A stretch of 64,000 bases of DNA from Anaerolineae bacterium (lineage in GTDB: Bacteria; Chloroflexota; Anaerolineae; Aggregatilineales; Phototrophicaceae): NCBI GenBank assembly GCA_022843745.1, contig JALHNB010000007.1, positions 124,001-188,000 on the forward strand, in the 5' to 3' direction. Both the position numbers and the translations under genes were made by a program. Position 1 is the first letter of the stretch; each line of letters opens with the position of its first letter. Of the stretch, positions 51,363 through 59,724 are shown one piece after another. Under the pieces are notes generated by a model. That model searched no databases and had not been told where the DNA came from. It saw nothing but the letters and a program-made list of their open reading frames with translations.

Positions 51363-52145
51363 ATGAGTTTTGACGGAAAAGTCGCGATTATTACGGGTGG
51401 CGCACGAGGGATCGGCGAGGCGTGTGCGTGGGCTTTTCTGGAACAGGGTGTGGATGTGATGCTGGCGGACATCAACCCTGAACGCGCCGAGACCACCGCG
51501 CAGAGAATGAGCGAAAAATATCCGCAGCGCAGAGTGCGTGTTTTTCAGGTGAATACCAAACATCAGGCCGAATGTTTCTCGATGGCAGATTTTGCTGTAC
51601 GCGAATTGGGGCGCATCGACATATTGGTCAATTCGGCGGGCATTACCAGCCAGCAGCCCTCGCTGGACGTGACCGAAGATGATTGGAATAACCTGATCGG
51701 GGTCAATCTTAGTGGTGTGTTTTTTTGTGCGCAGGCGGTGGGCCGCGCCATGTCCGCAGGGCAGCACGGCGGCGTAATTATCAGTATCAGCTCGATTGCT
51801 GCCGAGGCTGCGCTCCCCAGACGGGCTTCGTATAATGCCGCCAAAGCCGCGATTAACTCACTGACGAAAACGCTGGCTGTCGAATGGGCATCGTTCGGCA
51901 TCCGCGTGAACGCCGTCGCGCCGACCTGGGTGGCTACTGAACTTACGGTTGCTGCTGTTGAGCGAGGCGTTGTTTCGCTGGAAAAGCTGACTGGCGCGAT
52001 CCCGCTGGGGCGCTTGGCGGAGGTCGAAGATGTTGCTAATGCTGCTGTCTTTTTAGCTTCCGATCAGGCCAGCATGATTACCGGACAAACGTTGTATGTC
52101 GATGGCGGCTTTATCGCAGGCGCTCCTGATGCCGCTATCCGCTAA
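51363..52145 (+). CDS. Short-chain dehydrogenase/reductase
   Basis: This is a 260-residue classical SDR: TGGARGIG (11-18), Asp36 after VMLA (NAD-type), NSAG at 90-93, and catalytic Ser143, Tyr157, Lys161 (SYNAAKAA). The C-terminus SMITGQTLYVDGGF is standard. It probably shares an operon and perhaps a pathway with the SDR upstream, for example two oxidations of a sugar acid or polyol (inference). The ribosome site is weak (GAGACACGAG). Confidence 0.9.
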   Translation: MSFDGKVAIITGGARGIGEACAWAFLEQGVDVMLADINPERAETTAQRMSEKYPQRRVRVFQVNTKHQAECFSMADFAVRELGRIDILVNSAGITSQQPSLDVTEDDWNNLIGVNLSGVFFCAQAVGRAMSAGQHGGVIISISSIAAEAALPRRASYNAAKAAINSLTKTLAVEWASFGIRVNAVAPTWVATELTVAAVERGVVSLEKLTGAIPLGRLAEVEDVANAAVFLASDQASMITGQTLYVDGGFIAGAPDAAIR

Positions 52146-52176
52146 GTAGAATCATGTTGGTTTTTTGGGGTCTCCG

Positions 52177-52200
52177 GGCAGGTGTCAGACCTGCCTCTAC
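52177..52200. repeat. CTAC-edged hairpin element
   Basis: GGCAGGT (52177-52183) and ACCTGCC (52189-52195) form a perfect 7-bp stem with a 5-base loop, followed by TCTAC. It lies in the 195-bp gap before the P-type ATPase. The rest of the gap holds only a short ATACGTAT palindrome and the ribosome site. Confidence 0.55.
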
Positions 52201-52340
52201 AGAAAAACATCCTGGAAAATTTCTGAGGTCGCCCTGGCTGATTCCTCCGGCGCGAAACTCTTGCGCATCCTATACGTATGGTGGAGTGTTCGTTCAGATT
52301 AATAATTTCAATAGTCTATTTTGAGAAGGGGGTCTTCTCG

Positions 52341-54914
52341 ATGAAACCAATCGAAGCATCAGCGCATACCCCAATTGATTTCCAGCAGCACGTCAAATAT
52401 GACGACGGGATGCAGATTACTGGCCTGACAGCAAGCGAAGTGAACTCTCGCCGCCAGAATGGTCAGGGTAATAACGTCAAAATCGAAACCAGCCGTTCGT
52501 ATAAAGACATTATCGTCAATAACGTTTTTAACGTTATCAATATCATCCTGTTCGCCATTGGCGCGGTGATGATCGCCATCGAACGTGTCAGCGACGCTGT
52601 TACCAGCGTGGGGCTTATTGTTCTGAATGTAATTATTGGTGTATTTCAGGAAATTCGCGCCAAACGTCAGCTTGATCGAATCGCCTTACTGACGCGCCCT
52701 AAAGTGAACGTTATCCGGGACTCACATGAGCAGATTATTGACCCATCCGAACTGGTAGTTGGAGATGTGATTGTTGTCCGCGCCGGGGATCAGTTTGTCG
52801 TGGACGGTATTGTGGTTGGCAGCGGCAAAATTGATGTGGATGAATCGCTGCTCACGGGTGAATCCGATTTGATTCCAAAGACAGAGGGCGATGAACTGCT
52901 ATCGGGCAGTTTTTGTGTCACTGGAACGGCAATGTACGAGGCCACGCGCGTGGGCAACGAAAGTTTCGCCAATAATCTGACGGTGAATGCACGGCAGTTC
53001 CAGATCGCCTATACACCGTTGCAGCGAGAGATCAATTTTGTGCTGCGGCTTCTCATGCTGCTGGCATGTTTTATTGGCTTTCTTGTCCTGATTGGCACGA
53101 TTCTTTCTGAAGTGCCATTTATGCGGCAGGTGCAGATCGCAGCTGTGATTACCGGTTTAGTGCCTAACGGTCTGTTTTTTATGGTCGTCCTAGCCTATGC
53201 GATGGGTGCGCAGCGGATTGTTCAGTGGGGTGCGCTGGTTCAGCAATCGAATGCCGTCGAATCTTTAAGCAATGTGACGGTACTTTGTATGGATAAAACT
53301 GGTACATTGACGGCTAACCACATCAATTATCAGGAAGTCTATCCGGTCAATATTGAGAAGGCTGACCTTGAGAGACTGTTGGGCGACTTCGCTTATAGTG
53401 CATCCGATAACAACAAAACAGGCGAGGCGCTAGCGGCAAGTTTGAAAGGCACAAAGCGACCTTTCGCAGATGAAGTGCCGTTCTCATCCGCGCGTAAGTG
53501 GAGTGCGCTGGCTTTTAGCCAACCGGAATTGCGAGGTGCTTATGTCCTCGGCGCGTTGGAAATGCTGGAAAGCCATCTGTCGATGGACGAAAGTACGCAT
53601 GAACATCTCAGGAAATGCTCAGATGAAGGACTGCGCGTTCTCGTCTGTGCTTATAATCCCGATGTTATCACATTGCATAACGACAAAGGTGAACCCACGC
53701 TCCCGGATTTGCAGTTGCTTGGCCTCGTTGTTTTTAGTGATGAGCTGCGCCCACATCTGAAAGAAACGATGGCTGAGTTTGTCACCAACGGTATTCAGTT
53801 AAAAGTGATCTCCGGTGATAACCCACAGACAGTTGTGGCATTGGCGAGGCAAGCTGGTGTGCCAGGCGATTTGAAATTTGTTTCCGGGCCGGAATTGGCG
53901 CAGATGAGCGATGTTGAGTTTAAGCATGCCGCCAACGAGACGACCATTTTTGGCCGCATCACTCCCAGCCAAAAAGAAGCGCTGGTTGAGGCGCTGCGCG
54001 AACAGGGGGAATATGTTGCCATGATCGGTGATGGCGTCAATGATGTCCTGTCACTGAAGAAAGCGGATATGAGTATCGCGATGGAAAGCGGTAGTTCGGC
54101 GACACGCGCCGTTGCGGACATGATTCTGCTGGGCGATTCGTTTGAGGCTTTGCCACCCGCCTTTACCGAGGGTCAGCGTATCATCAATGGCATGAAAGAC
54201 ATTTTGCGCCTGTTTTTGACGCGCGTGGTCTATTCAGCCCTACTGATTATTGCGGTAGCGATCATTGGTCTTGGTTTTCCGTTTCTGCCCACCCAAACGG
54301 CACTGCTCTCTTTCCTGACAGTTGGGCTGCCGACACTGGCGTTGGCGGTATGGGCGCGTCCTGGCCCGCTGCCGCGCCGGAGCATTTTGCGGGAAATCGT
54401 GCATTTCGTCATCCCCGCCGCTTCATCGATCTTCTTATTTGGCTTACTCATCTACATCGTTGCTTTTTTCCTAAGCGCGGCAGAACTCATCGATTTTAAT
54501 GTCACACCCGCCGCGATTGAAAGTTTTGAGCGTTATTCCGACATTGACTACGACATTTCGACCAAAGATGCCTTCATTCTGGAAGTGTCGCAGCTTATCG
54601 CGCAGACATCGCTTACCGCTTTCATCGTCTTTTCAGGAGTGATTTTGTTGATTTTCGTCGAGCCTCCAATCGAATGGTTTGTTGGCGGCGATGAACTCAG
54701 CGGGGATTGGCGACCTACGATTATCGCAGGGGTGATGATGGCGGGTTTTGTCATTACCGCGCTTTATGAGCCGCTGCGTCAGTTCTTTGGCCTGATCGCG
54801 CTGCCGTTTCCAGTTTATTTGCTGATTGGGGTTGCGACTCTGATGTGGATGTTTGTTCTGCGTCGTATCTGGCGCAATCGCTGGTTGGAGCGTTTCCTCG
54901 AAATTGATTTATAG
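52341..54914 (+). CDS. P-type cation-transporting ATPase, CtpE-like
   Basis: This is an 857-residue membrane pump. The ATG at 52341 has AAGGGGG 9 bases upstream; the 21 codons before it lack support. N-terminal ITGLTASEVNSRR and FQEIRAKRQLD resemble actinobacterial CtpE. Visible marks are TGES (172-175), the phosphorylated Asp in DKTGTLT (Asp318), GDGVNDVLSLKKADMSIAME in the hinge, and about ten spans. In the fourth span the ion-site motif is VPNGL rather than the PEGL of classical calcium pumps. The best guess is calcium or another divalent cation export/uptake as in CtpE, uncertain. Single gene with a strong downstream hairpin. Confidence 0.9.
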   Translation: MKPIEASAHTPIDFQQHVKYDDGMQITGLTASEVNSRRQNGQGNNVKIETSRSYKDIIVNNVFNVINIILFAIGAVMIAIERVSDAVTSVGLIVLNVIIGVFQEIRAKRQLDRIALLTRPKVNVIRDSHEQIIDPSELVVGDVIVVRAGDQFVVDGIVVGSGKIDVDESLLTGESDLIPKTEGDELLSGSFCVTGTAMYEATRVGNESFANNLTVNARQFQIAYTPLQREINFVLRLLMLLACFIGFLVLIGTILSEVPFMRQVQIAAVITGLVPNGLFFMVVLAYAMGAQRIVQWGALVQQSNAVESLSNVTVLCMDKTGTLTANHINYQEVYPVNIEKADLERLLGDFAYSASDNNKTGEALAASLKGTKRPFADEVPFSSARKWSALAFSQPELRGAYVLGALEMLESHLSMDESTHEHLRKCSDEGLRVLVCAYNPDVITLHNDKGEPTLPDLQLLGLVVFSDELRPHLKETMAEFVTNGIQLKVISGDNPQTVVALARQAGVPGDLKFVSGPELAQMSDVEFKHAANETTIFGRITPSQKEALVEALREQGEYVAMIGDGVNDVLSLKKADMSIAMESGSSATRAVADMILLGDSFEALPPAFTEGQRIINGMKDILRLFLTRVVYSALLIIAVAIIGLGFPFLPTQTALLSFLTVGLPTLALAVWARPGPLPRRSILREIVHFVIPAASSIFLFGLLIYIVAFFLSAAELIDFNVTPAAIESFERYSDIDYDISTKDAFILEVSQLIAQTSLTAFIVFSGVILLIFVEPPIEWFVGGDELSGDWRPTIIAGVMMAGFVITALYEPLRQFFGLIALPFPVYLLIGVATLMWMFVLRRIWRNRWLERFLEIDL

Positions 54915-54917
54915 CGC

Positions 54918-54952
54918 TTTCGTAGGGATGTGTAATTCGCATCCCTACGAAA
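54918..54952. terminator. 13-bp hairpin between convergent genes (also a palindrome-family member)
   Basis: TTTCGTAGGGATG (54918-54930) pairs perfectly with CATCCCTACGAAA (54940-54952) with a 9-base loop. It starts 4 bases after the ATPase stop and precedes the convergent mscL end. On the minus strand the stem ends in A/T-rich bases. It shares the GTAGGG/CCCTAC edges of the intergenic palindromes. Confidence 0.65.
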
Positions 54953-54973
54953 ATCCCCCCATTGATCGGCAGT

Positions 54974-55429
54974 CTATTTTTTCTGCGTTTCCAGGACATT
55001 TGCCAAACGATCCAGCGTGGCAATGAGTTTTTCCTGGGGATCGGGCTTCGGCGGTTCCGGGGCTTTGGCTTCTTCAACCCTGCGCAGTCTCGACATGCGA
55101 TTTACGGCTTTGATGAGGAAGAATACAGCTAAAGCGACGATTATGAAGTTAATGATCAGCGTGATAAACAGACCATAATTAATCGTGACCGCACCCGCTG
55201 CCTGCGCATCGGCAAGGGATGCGTATGGTCCGGCTTGGGCAGCACCGTCCTTCAATAGGATATATAAATTGGAAAAATCGACGTTGCCGAGGATAAATCC
55301 AATGGGCGGCATAATGATATCTTTGACCAGCGAATTGACAATGTTACCGAACGCGGCACCAATGATAATACCAACCGCCAGGTCTAGAACGTTGCCTCGC
55401 AAAATAAATTCCCGAAATTCTTTAATCAT
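54974..55429 (-). CDS. mscL: Large-conductance mechanosensitive channel MscL
   Basis: This 151-residue protein starts at the ATG at 55429 (GGGAGAG upstream); the frame's earlier ATG adds nine unneeded residues. The signature N-terminal amphipathic helix and first span read MIKEFREFILRGNVLDLAVG followed by IIIGAAFGNIVNSLVKDIIM. A second span, FIIVALAVFFLIKAVNRM, and a charged C-terminal helix with Pro/Lys (EAKAPEPPKPDPQEKL) follow. It acts as a tension-gated emergency release channel. It is convergent with the P-type ATPase. Confidence 0.95.
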   Translation of the reverse strand: MIKEFREFILRGNVLDLAVGIIIGAAFGNIVNSLVKDIIMPPIGFILGNVDFSNLYILLKDGAAQAGPYASLADAQAAGAVTINYGLFITLIINFIIVALAVFFLIKAVNRMSRLRRVEEAKAPEPPKPDPQEKLIATLDRLANVLETQKK

Positions 55430-55518
55430 CTTTCTCTCCCTAAAAGTGGTGAACACAAAATAGCTGATCCAGCTAAAAGATAACGCCTACAATAATATCT
55501 GCAAATGAGAGAAAATCC

Positions 55519-55884
55519 CTAGACCCAGCGGTGAATAGTTGCCAAAAATGCCGACACGTCGAATGGCTTGCCAATGATCTTTTCAATACCTATCGACGTT
55601 CTTTGCTGGATTTTGTCAAAATCGTGGGCAGCAGTCATAAATAAAAAGGGAATGGCGCTGGTACGGCTGTCTTTTTTGAGTATTTCGAAAATAGTATAGC
55701 CGCTGATTTGGGGCAGGTTGATGTCACACAGAATCAGGTCTGGCTGCGCTTCTGTTGTTAACTGAATGCCTGTAGTTGCATTTCGCGTGGCGATGACATT
55801 CAAGCCCTCAAATTTAAGAAGCTCTTCGATGACGGATAACAACACTTCATCGTCTTCAATAATCAAAACGGTCTTTAAGGACAT
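55519..55884 (-). CDS. Stand-alone receiver-domain response regulator
   Basis: This is a 121-residue CheY-like protein with the acidic pair Glu10-Asp11-Asp12, phosphoacceptor Asp54 (LILCDINLP), a Thr in FMTAA, and Lys in IIGKPF. There is no output domain. It could be a phosphate sink or a bridging regulator for the NarL-type system just upstream (118-bp gap). Its partner is not certain. Confidence 0.85.
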   Translation of the reverse strand: MSLKTVLIIEDDEVLLSVIEELLKFEGLNVIATRNATTGIQLTTEAQPDLILCDINLPQISGYTIFEILKKDSRTSAIPFLFMTAAHDFDKIQQRTSIGIEKIIGKPFDVSAFLATIHRWV

Positions 55885-56002
55885 TATTATTCACCATAGC
55901 CATCTATCTCACCTTGAGTCCAGATTAGAATAAAATGCCGCGCTGCGCATCTGACATCAGGAGAGTTATGGCTAGTCTCTTTTGATAAGATAGGTGGATA
56001 GG

Positions 56003-56647
56003 TCACTTGACCAGTTTGTGTTGATGAGCAATTGTAACGGCTTCTGTTCGGCTGTTGGCGCCCAGCTTTCCCAGGATACTGCTCACATGAAATTTTATAG
56101 TCGAACGGCTGATGGTTAAACGTCCAGCAATATCACCGTTGCTCAGACCCTCAATCAACAGTGCTAATACCTCTAATTCGCGTTCACTCAGATTAAAACT
56201 CTGGGGCGGGCGTTCGGTTTTAGCCTGGATCAACAGGCGCGTTGCGTCCGGCGCTAAAACAGGTGTGCCGCCGTGTACCGCCCGAATGGTGTTCACCAGA
56301 TCGGCAGCAGATACATCCTTAAAAAGATAGCCGGTTGCGCCCGCGCTCAAGGCGGCTTGGACAAGCTGTTTGTCGTTGCTGAAGCTGGTGAGCGCAATAA
56401 CCTGTGTGTTGGGGTGCCGTTCACGGATCACGCGGGTGGCTTCCACACCACTCAACTGGGGCATCATCATGTCCATAAGGATGATGTCCGGTTGCAATTC
56501 GGCGCAGCGCTGAATCGCCTCCTGACCGTTGCTGGCTTCGCCCACCATTTCGAGATCGGGGTAGGCTTTTAGAACAGTTGCGAATCCCTGCCGTACTACC
56601 ATATGGTCGTCCACAGCCATGACTCGGATTAGCGGTTGCTCACTCAT
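56003..56647 (-). CDS. NarL/LuxR-family response regulator
   Basis: In this 214-residue regulator the receiver has Asp13-Asp14 and Asp59 (LMDMMMPQ). The DNA-binding domain at about 149-211 has LSERELEVLALLIEGLSNGD and ISRSTIKFHVSSILGKLGA. The ATG at 56647 overlaps the sensor-kinase stop by 8 bases, so the two are coupled. It probably binds promoters when phosphorylated by that kinase; targets unknown, possibly the divergent dehydrogenase operon. Confidence 0.92.
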   Translation of the reverse strand: MSEQPLIRVMAVDDHMVVRQGFATVLKAYPDLEMVGEASNGQEAIQRCAELQPDIILMDMMMPQLSGVEATRVIRERHPNTQVIALTSFSNDKQLVQAALSAGATGYLFKDVSAADLVNTIRAVHGGTPVLAPDATRLLIQAKTERPPQSFNLSERELEVLALLIEGLSNGDIAGRLTISRSTIKFHVSSILGKLGANSRTEAVTIAHQHKLVK

Positions 56648-58202
56648 CGTTATTGCTCTCATTCCATGAGGTCATAATTATTGTGCCCTGGTTCATTGTG
56701 CTGGTAACTTCCAGGGCAATATCGGCATTGATAGCACGTTCACGCATAATGCGAATGCCCATATGGTCTGCGGGGATATGCTCCGGATTGAAGCCGCGCC
56801 CGTTATCCTGAATGCTCAACAGGACACCACCTGACCACCAATTGAGTGTAACCTCAATTTTGCTGGCGTGAGCATGTTTAATGATATTATTCAAAGATTC
56901 CTGCGCAATTCGGTAAAAATCGACTTTAACATTCGACTTCAGCGCACGTTCCACACCATTAATATTCAAAATAATTGCCCCATCAGTGCGGGTTCGAAAA
57001 CCATTGACCAGATGAGTCAATAATACGCTTAAATCGGTCTCTGTAAGCGCATTTGGTCGCAATTCCACGAGCAGTGTTCGCATTTCAGCCAACGCGCCCT
57101 TTGTCAATTTGGCGAGTTGTGCGAGTCCATGCTGGACTTCTTCGGGCTTTCGCTCAAAAAACAAGGGAAGCGTTTCAGCGATTACATTGGCAGAAAAAAG
57201 CGTTTGGCTAACGGCATCGTGAAGGTCACGCGCGAGCCGTTGTCGCTCTTCTGCTGCTGCTAATGCCTGAGCTTGTTCAAAGACCTGAGCATTTTTGATC
57301 GCAATTGCAGCCTGATCCGCGAAGGCTTTGAGAGGGCTGCTATGTTCTGTGGTAAAAAAGCCCGGTTTGGTGCTGTCCACGTTGATGAAGCCGATAACTT
57401 CACCTTCCAGGATGATCGGTGCGCCAATATAAGACACTGGGGCATACGAAATCTGGAGCGCTACCCACTGCTCGAACTGTTGAGTATTGGTAATAACGAT
57501 GGGCTGCTGGGTGGTGACGATCTGCTGAAAGCTGGGTGTAGTGCTTACCTGAAATGGGGTTTCATAGAGTTGAGCTTCGATTTCTGATGTATACCCCTGA
57601 CAACCTACAACCTGCGCAAAGCCGTTTTTGATGAGCATGATATTCGCAAAGTCGTGCGGGATAACATTGCTGATATTTATGAGGATGCGTTTCAACACTT
57701 CGTCAAATTTGAGAGTGCTGTTCAGCGCAGCGGCAGAGTCGAGGAGCGCTTCGGCCAGCGCTCGCTGATGCTGCTCGGCTTCGAGGGCATGTTGAAGCTC
57801 TCGCAAATTGCGTGAACGTTCGATGGCATAACGAATGATACGTTCCAACGTGCCTGGCCGGATTTCCAGCTTGTCAATGTAATCGACTGCGCCAGCCTGG
57901 AGCGCTTGCATGGCGATTTTGCGATCATTATGACCGGTGAGCAAGATGAGAGGAATTTTGCATCCTGCATCAACAAGTTCCTGGATTAAGTCCAGGCCTG
58001 TGCGTGTTTCGCCCAGATCGTGATCGACCAGGCAAATATGATAGGCATGTGTTGTAATTTTTTCCTGGGCATCGTCCAAAGTTTTTGCCCACTCGACCCG
58101 GAATTCCGATTGGGATGCTTCGAGAAAATCGCTCACCATCATAAATTGGCTTTTGCTATCATCGACCAGTAATATTTCTATTGCTTCAATTCCACTCATC
58201 AT
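56640..58202 (-). CDS. Hybrid sensor histidine kinase: receiver-GAF-HisKA_3-HATPase
   Basis: This is a 520-residue protein without membrane spans. The ATG at 58202 is taken because GAGGA lies about 11 bases upstream; an earlier ATG exists. An N-terminal receiver (Asp14-Asp15, phosphoacceptor Asp60 in CLVDHDLGE) is followed by a helix. A GAF domain follows at about 155-300 (YAPVSYIGAPIILEGEVIGF, INVDSTKPGFFTTEHSS). The dimerisation motif is RQRLARDLHDAVSQ (His328), and the ATPase has NNIIKHAHAS and QDNGRGF. Such NarL-type kinases respond to a cytoplasmic small molecule or redox cue. The receiver at the N-terminus suggests it receives phosphate from another kinase. It is coupled to the NarL regulator. 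Confidence 0.9.
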   Translation of the reverse strand: MMSGIEAIEILLVDDSKSQFMMVSDFLEASQSEFRVEWAKTLDDAQEKITTHAYHICLVDHDLGETRTGLDLIQELVDAGCKIPLILLTGHNDRKIAMQALQAGAVDYIDKLEIRPGTLERIIRYAIERSRNLRELQHALEAEQHQRALAEALLDSAAALNSTLKFDEVLKRILINISNVIPHDFANIMLIKNGFAQVVGCQGYTSEIEAQLYETPFQVSTTPSFQQIVTTQQPIVITNTQQFEQWVALQISYAPVSYIGAPIILEGEVIGFINVDSTKPGFFTTEHSSPLKAFADQAAIAIKNAQVFEQAQALAAAEERQRLARDLHDAVSQTLFSANVIAETLPLFFERKPEEVQHGLAQLAKLTKGALAEMRTLLVELRPNALTETDLSVLLTHLVNGFRTRTDGAIILNINGVERALKSNVKVDFYRIAQESLNNIIKHAHASKIEVTLNWWSGGVLLSIQDNGRGFNPEHIPADHMGIRIMRERAINADIALEVTSTMNQGTIIMTSWNESNNDE

Positions 58203-58290
58203 ACGTTGAGCAATCCTCTCATGCGTCGGGCAATCCATTCAGCTTAACGCAACTAAGCTATTCTAGTTTAACATTCTCTCGTAAAAATTG

Positions 58291-58317
58291 TTGACGCTGA
58301 CCTTAATGGAATATAAT
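58291..58317 (+). promoter_or_regulatory. Candidate promoter of the E2-E1 operon
   Basis: TTGACG (58291-58296) and TATAAT (58312-58317) are separated by 15 bases; TTGTTG at 58288 would give 18. The -10 is inside the first operator-like repeat, so binding there would block RNA polymerase. It is close to the standard consensus but not proven. Confidence 0.45.
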
Positions 58318-58364
58318 CGTATTCGTCATAAACAATACTGGAATATGATCGTGTTCACCATAAA
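58307..58364 (+). promoter_or_regulatory. Two near-identical operator-like sites upstream of the E2-E1 operon
   Basis: Repeat 1 (58307-58332) and repeat 2 (58339-58364) match at 22 of 26 positions with a 32-bp period (three turns). Each contains an imperfect inverted repeat, GAATATAATCGTATTC or GAATATGATCGTGTTC. The first overlaps the -10. They look like paired repressor sites; the protein is unidentified. Confidence 0.6.
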
Positions 58365-58387
58365 TAGCAGATGAGGCTCTAAAAGCA

Positions 58388-59710
58388 ATGGCTGTCGCAG
58401 TTGTTATGCCTAAACAGGGACAAAGTGTGGAAAGCTGCATTATCGCAAGCTGGAAAAAGCAGCCGGGTGATACTGTTGCCGAGGGCGAGACCTTGTGTGA
58501 AGTCGAGACCGATAAAGCGCTCCTTGAAGTTGAAAGCCAGGCGGCAGGGATTTTGCTCGAACACTTTTTTCGCATCGGTGATGATGTTCCCGTGCTGACA
58601 CCGATAGCGGCGATTGGTCAGCCCGGAGACGATATTGCATCGCTACGTCCATATGGGACACAGAATCATCAGAATCAGCCCGAAACGAAGATCGCTGATA
58701 CCCAGCCTGTCCAATCTGAGATACCCGTTATTCACGATGCGCCGATTGCGATTTCCCCACGTGCGCGAAATCTGGCAGAACTCAAGCAAATCGACGTGTC
58801 TATTATCAATGGCAGTGGGCCGGAAGGTCGCATTATCGAGCGTGATGTGTTGAACGCGGCGGCGACGAAACCGCGTATCACACCTCTGGCGCAGTCGATG
58901 GTGAAAAGCGGCGATTTTATGCTGCCGGAAGAAGGCAGGAGTGATGTAAGTGGGCGCATAACAGCCAAAGACCTTGATCCAGTGGATTCAAAACCGCAAC
59001 CCTCTAAAACAACCGACGATATAACCGTGATTCCGTTGAAGGGAACTCGGAAAATTATCGCATCGCGGATGCTGGCTTCGCTGCAAACGACGGCGCAGTT
59101 GACGCTCAATATCACTGCTGATGCCCGTGCATTGCTGGCCTATCGCAAGCGTTGTAAGGCGAGCCCCGATTCGCTGGGGCTGCAAAACGTGACGATTAAC
59201 GATTTTGTGATGTACGCGGTTTCGCGGACGCTGCCACAGTTTGCCGATCTCAACGCGCTTTTTGTGGATGAGACGATTTATCAGCATCAACGAGTTCACC
59301 TGGGATTTGCCGTCGATACGCCGCGCGGATTGGTCGTGCCTGCAATCCGCAATGCCGATACCTTGAGCTTGAAAGCGCTTTCCGCTGAAGCCGGACGGTT
59401 GGCGGATGCCTGCATTGAGGGTCGAGTCCAGCCGGACGAACTCAACGGTGGCACGTTTACGGTGAGCAACCTCGGTAGTTTTGGGATTGAGAGTTTCACG
59501 CCCGTTTTGAATCCTCCACAGGTTGCTATTCTCGGCGTGGGCAATATCAACCTCAAGCCTGTTGAAGTTGACGGCGCGGTGGCATTTATCCCGCATATCG
59601 GCCTGTCGCTGACCATCAATCATCAGGTCGTGGATGGTGCGCCTGCCGCGCGTTTTCTGCAAGCACTCACTCACAATCTTGCAGAGTTTGAACTGCTGCT
59701 TGCCCTGTAA
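58388..59710 (+). CDS. 2-oxoacid dehydrogenase complex E2 (dihydrolipoyl acyltransferase)
   Basis: This is a 440-residue E2. The lipoyl domain is at 1-80, with the lipoylated Lys43 in [12 protein letters not shown]. The E3/E1-binding domain is at about 120-160 ([32 protein letters not shown]). A second, more degenerate binding-domain-like stretch ([23 protein letters not shown]) lies at about 162-198. The catalytic domain is at about 215-440, with [20 protein letters not shown] and the active-site His-Asp in [16 protein letters not shown]. It transfers an acyl group from the E1-lipoyl intermediate to CoA. The E1 gene follows after 14 bases. No E3 gene is in the window. Confidence 0.92.
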   Translation: MAVAVVMPKQGQSVESCIIASWKKQPGDTVAEGETLCEVETDKALLEVESQAAGILLEHFFRIGDDVPVLTPIAAIGQPGDDIASLRPYGTQNHQNQPETKIADTQPVQSEIPVIHDAPIAISPRARNLAELKQIDVSIINGSGPEGRIIERDVLNAAATKPRITPLAQSMVKSGDFMLPEEGRSDVSGRITAKDLDPVDSKPQPSKTTDDITVIPLKGTRKIIASRMLASLQTTAQLTLNITADARALLAYRKRCKASPDSLGLQNVTINDFVMYAVSRTLPQFADLNALFVDETIYQHQRVHLGFAVDTPRGLVVPAIRNADTLSLKALSAEAGRLADACIEGRVQPDELNGGTFTVSNLGSFGIESFTPVLNPPQVAILGVGNINLKPVEVDGAVAFIPHIGLSLTINHQVVDGAPAARFLQALTHNLAEFELLLAL

Positions 59711-59724
59711 CGAAGGACAAAATA

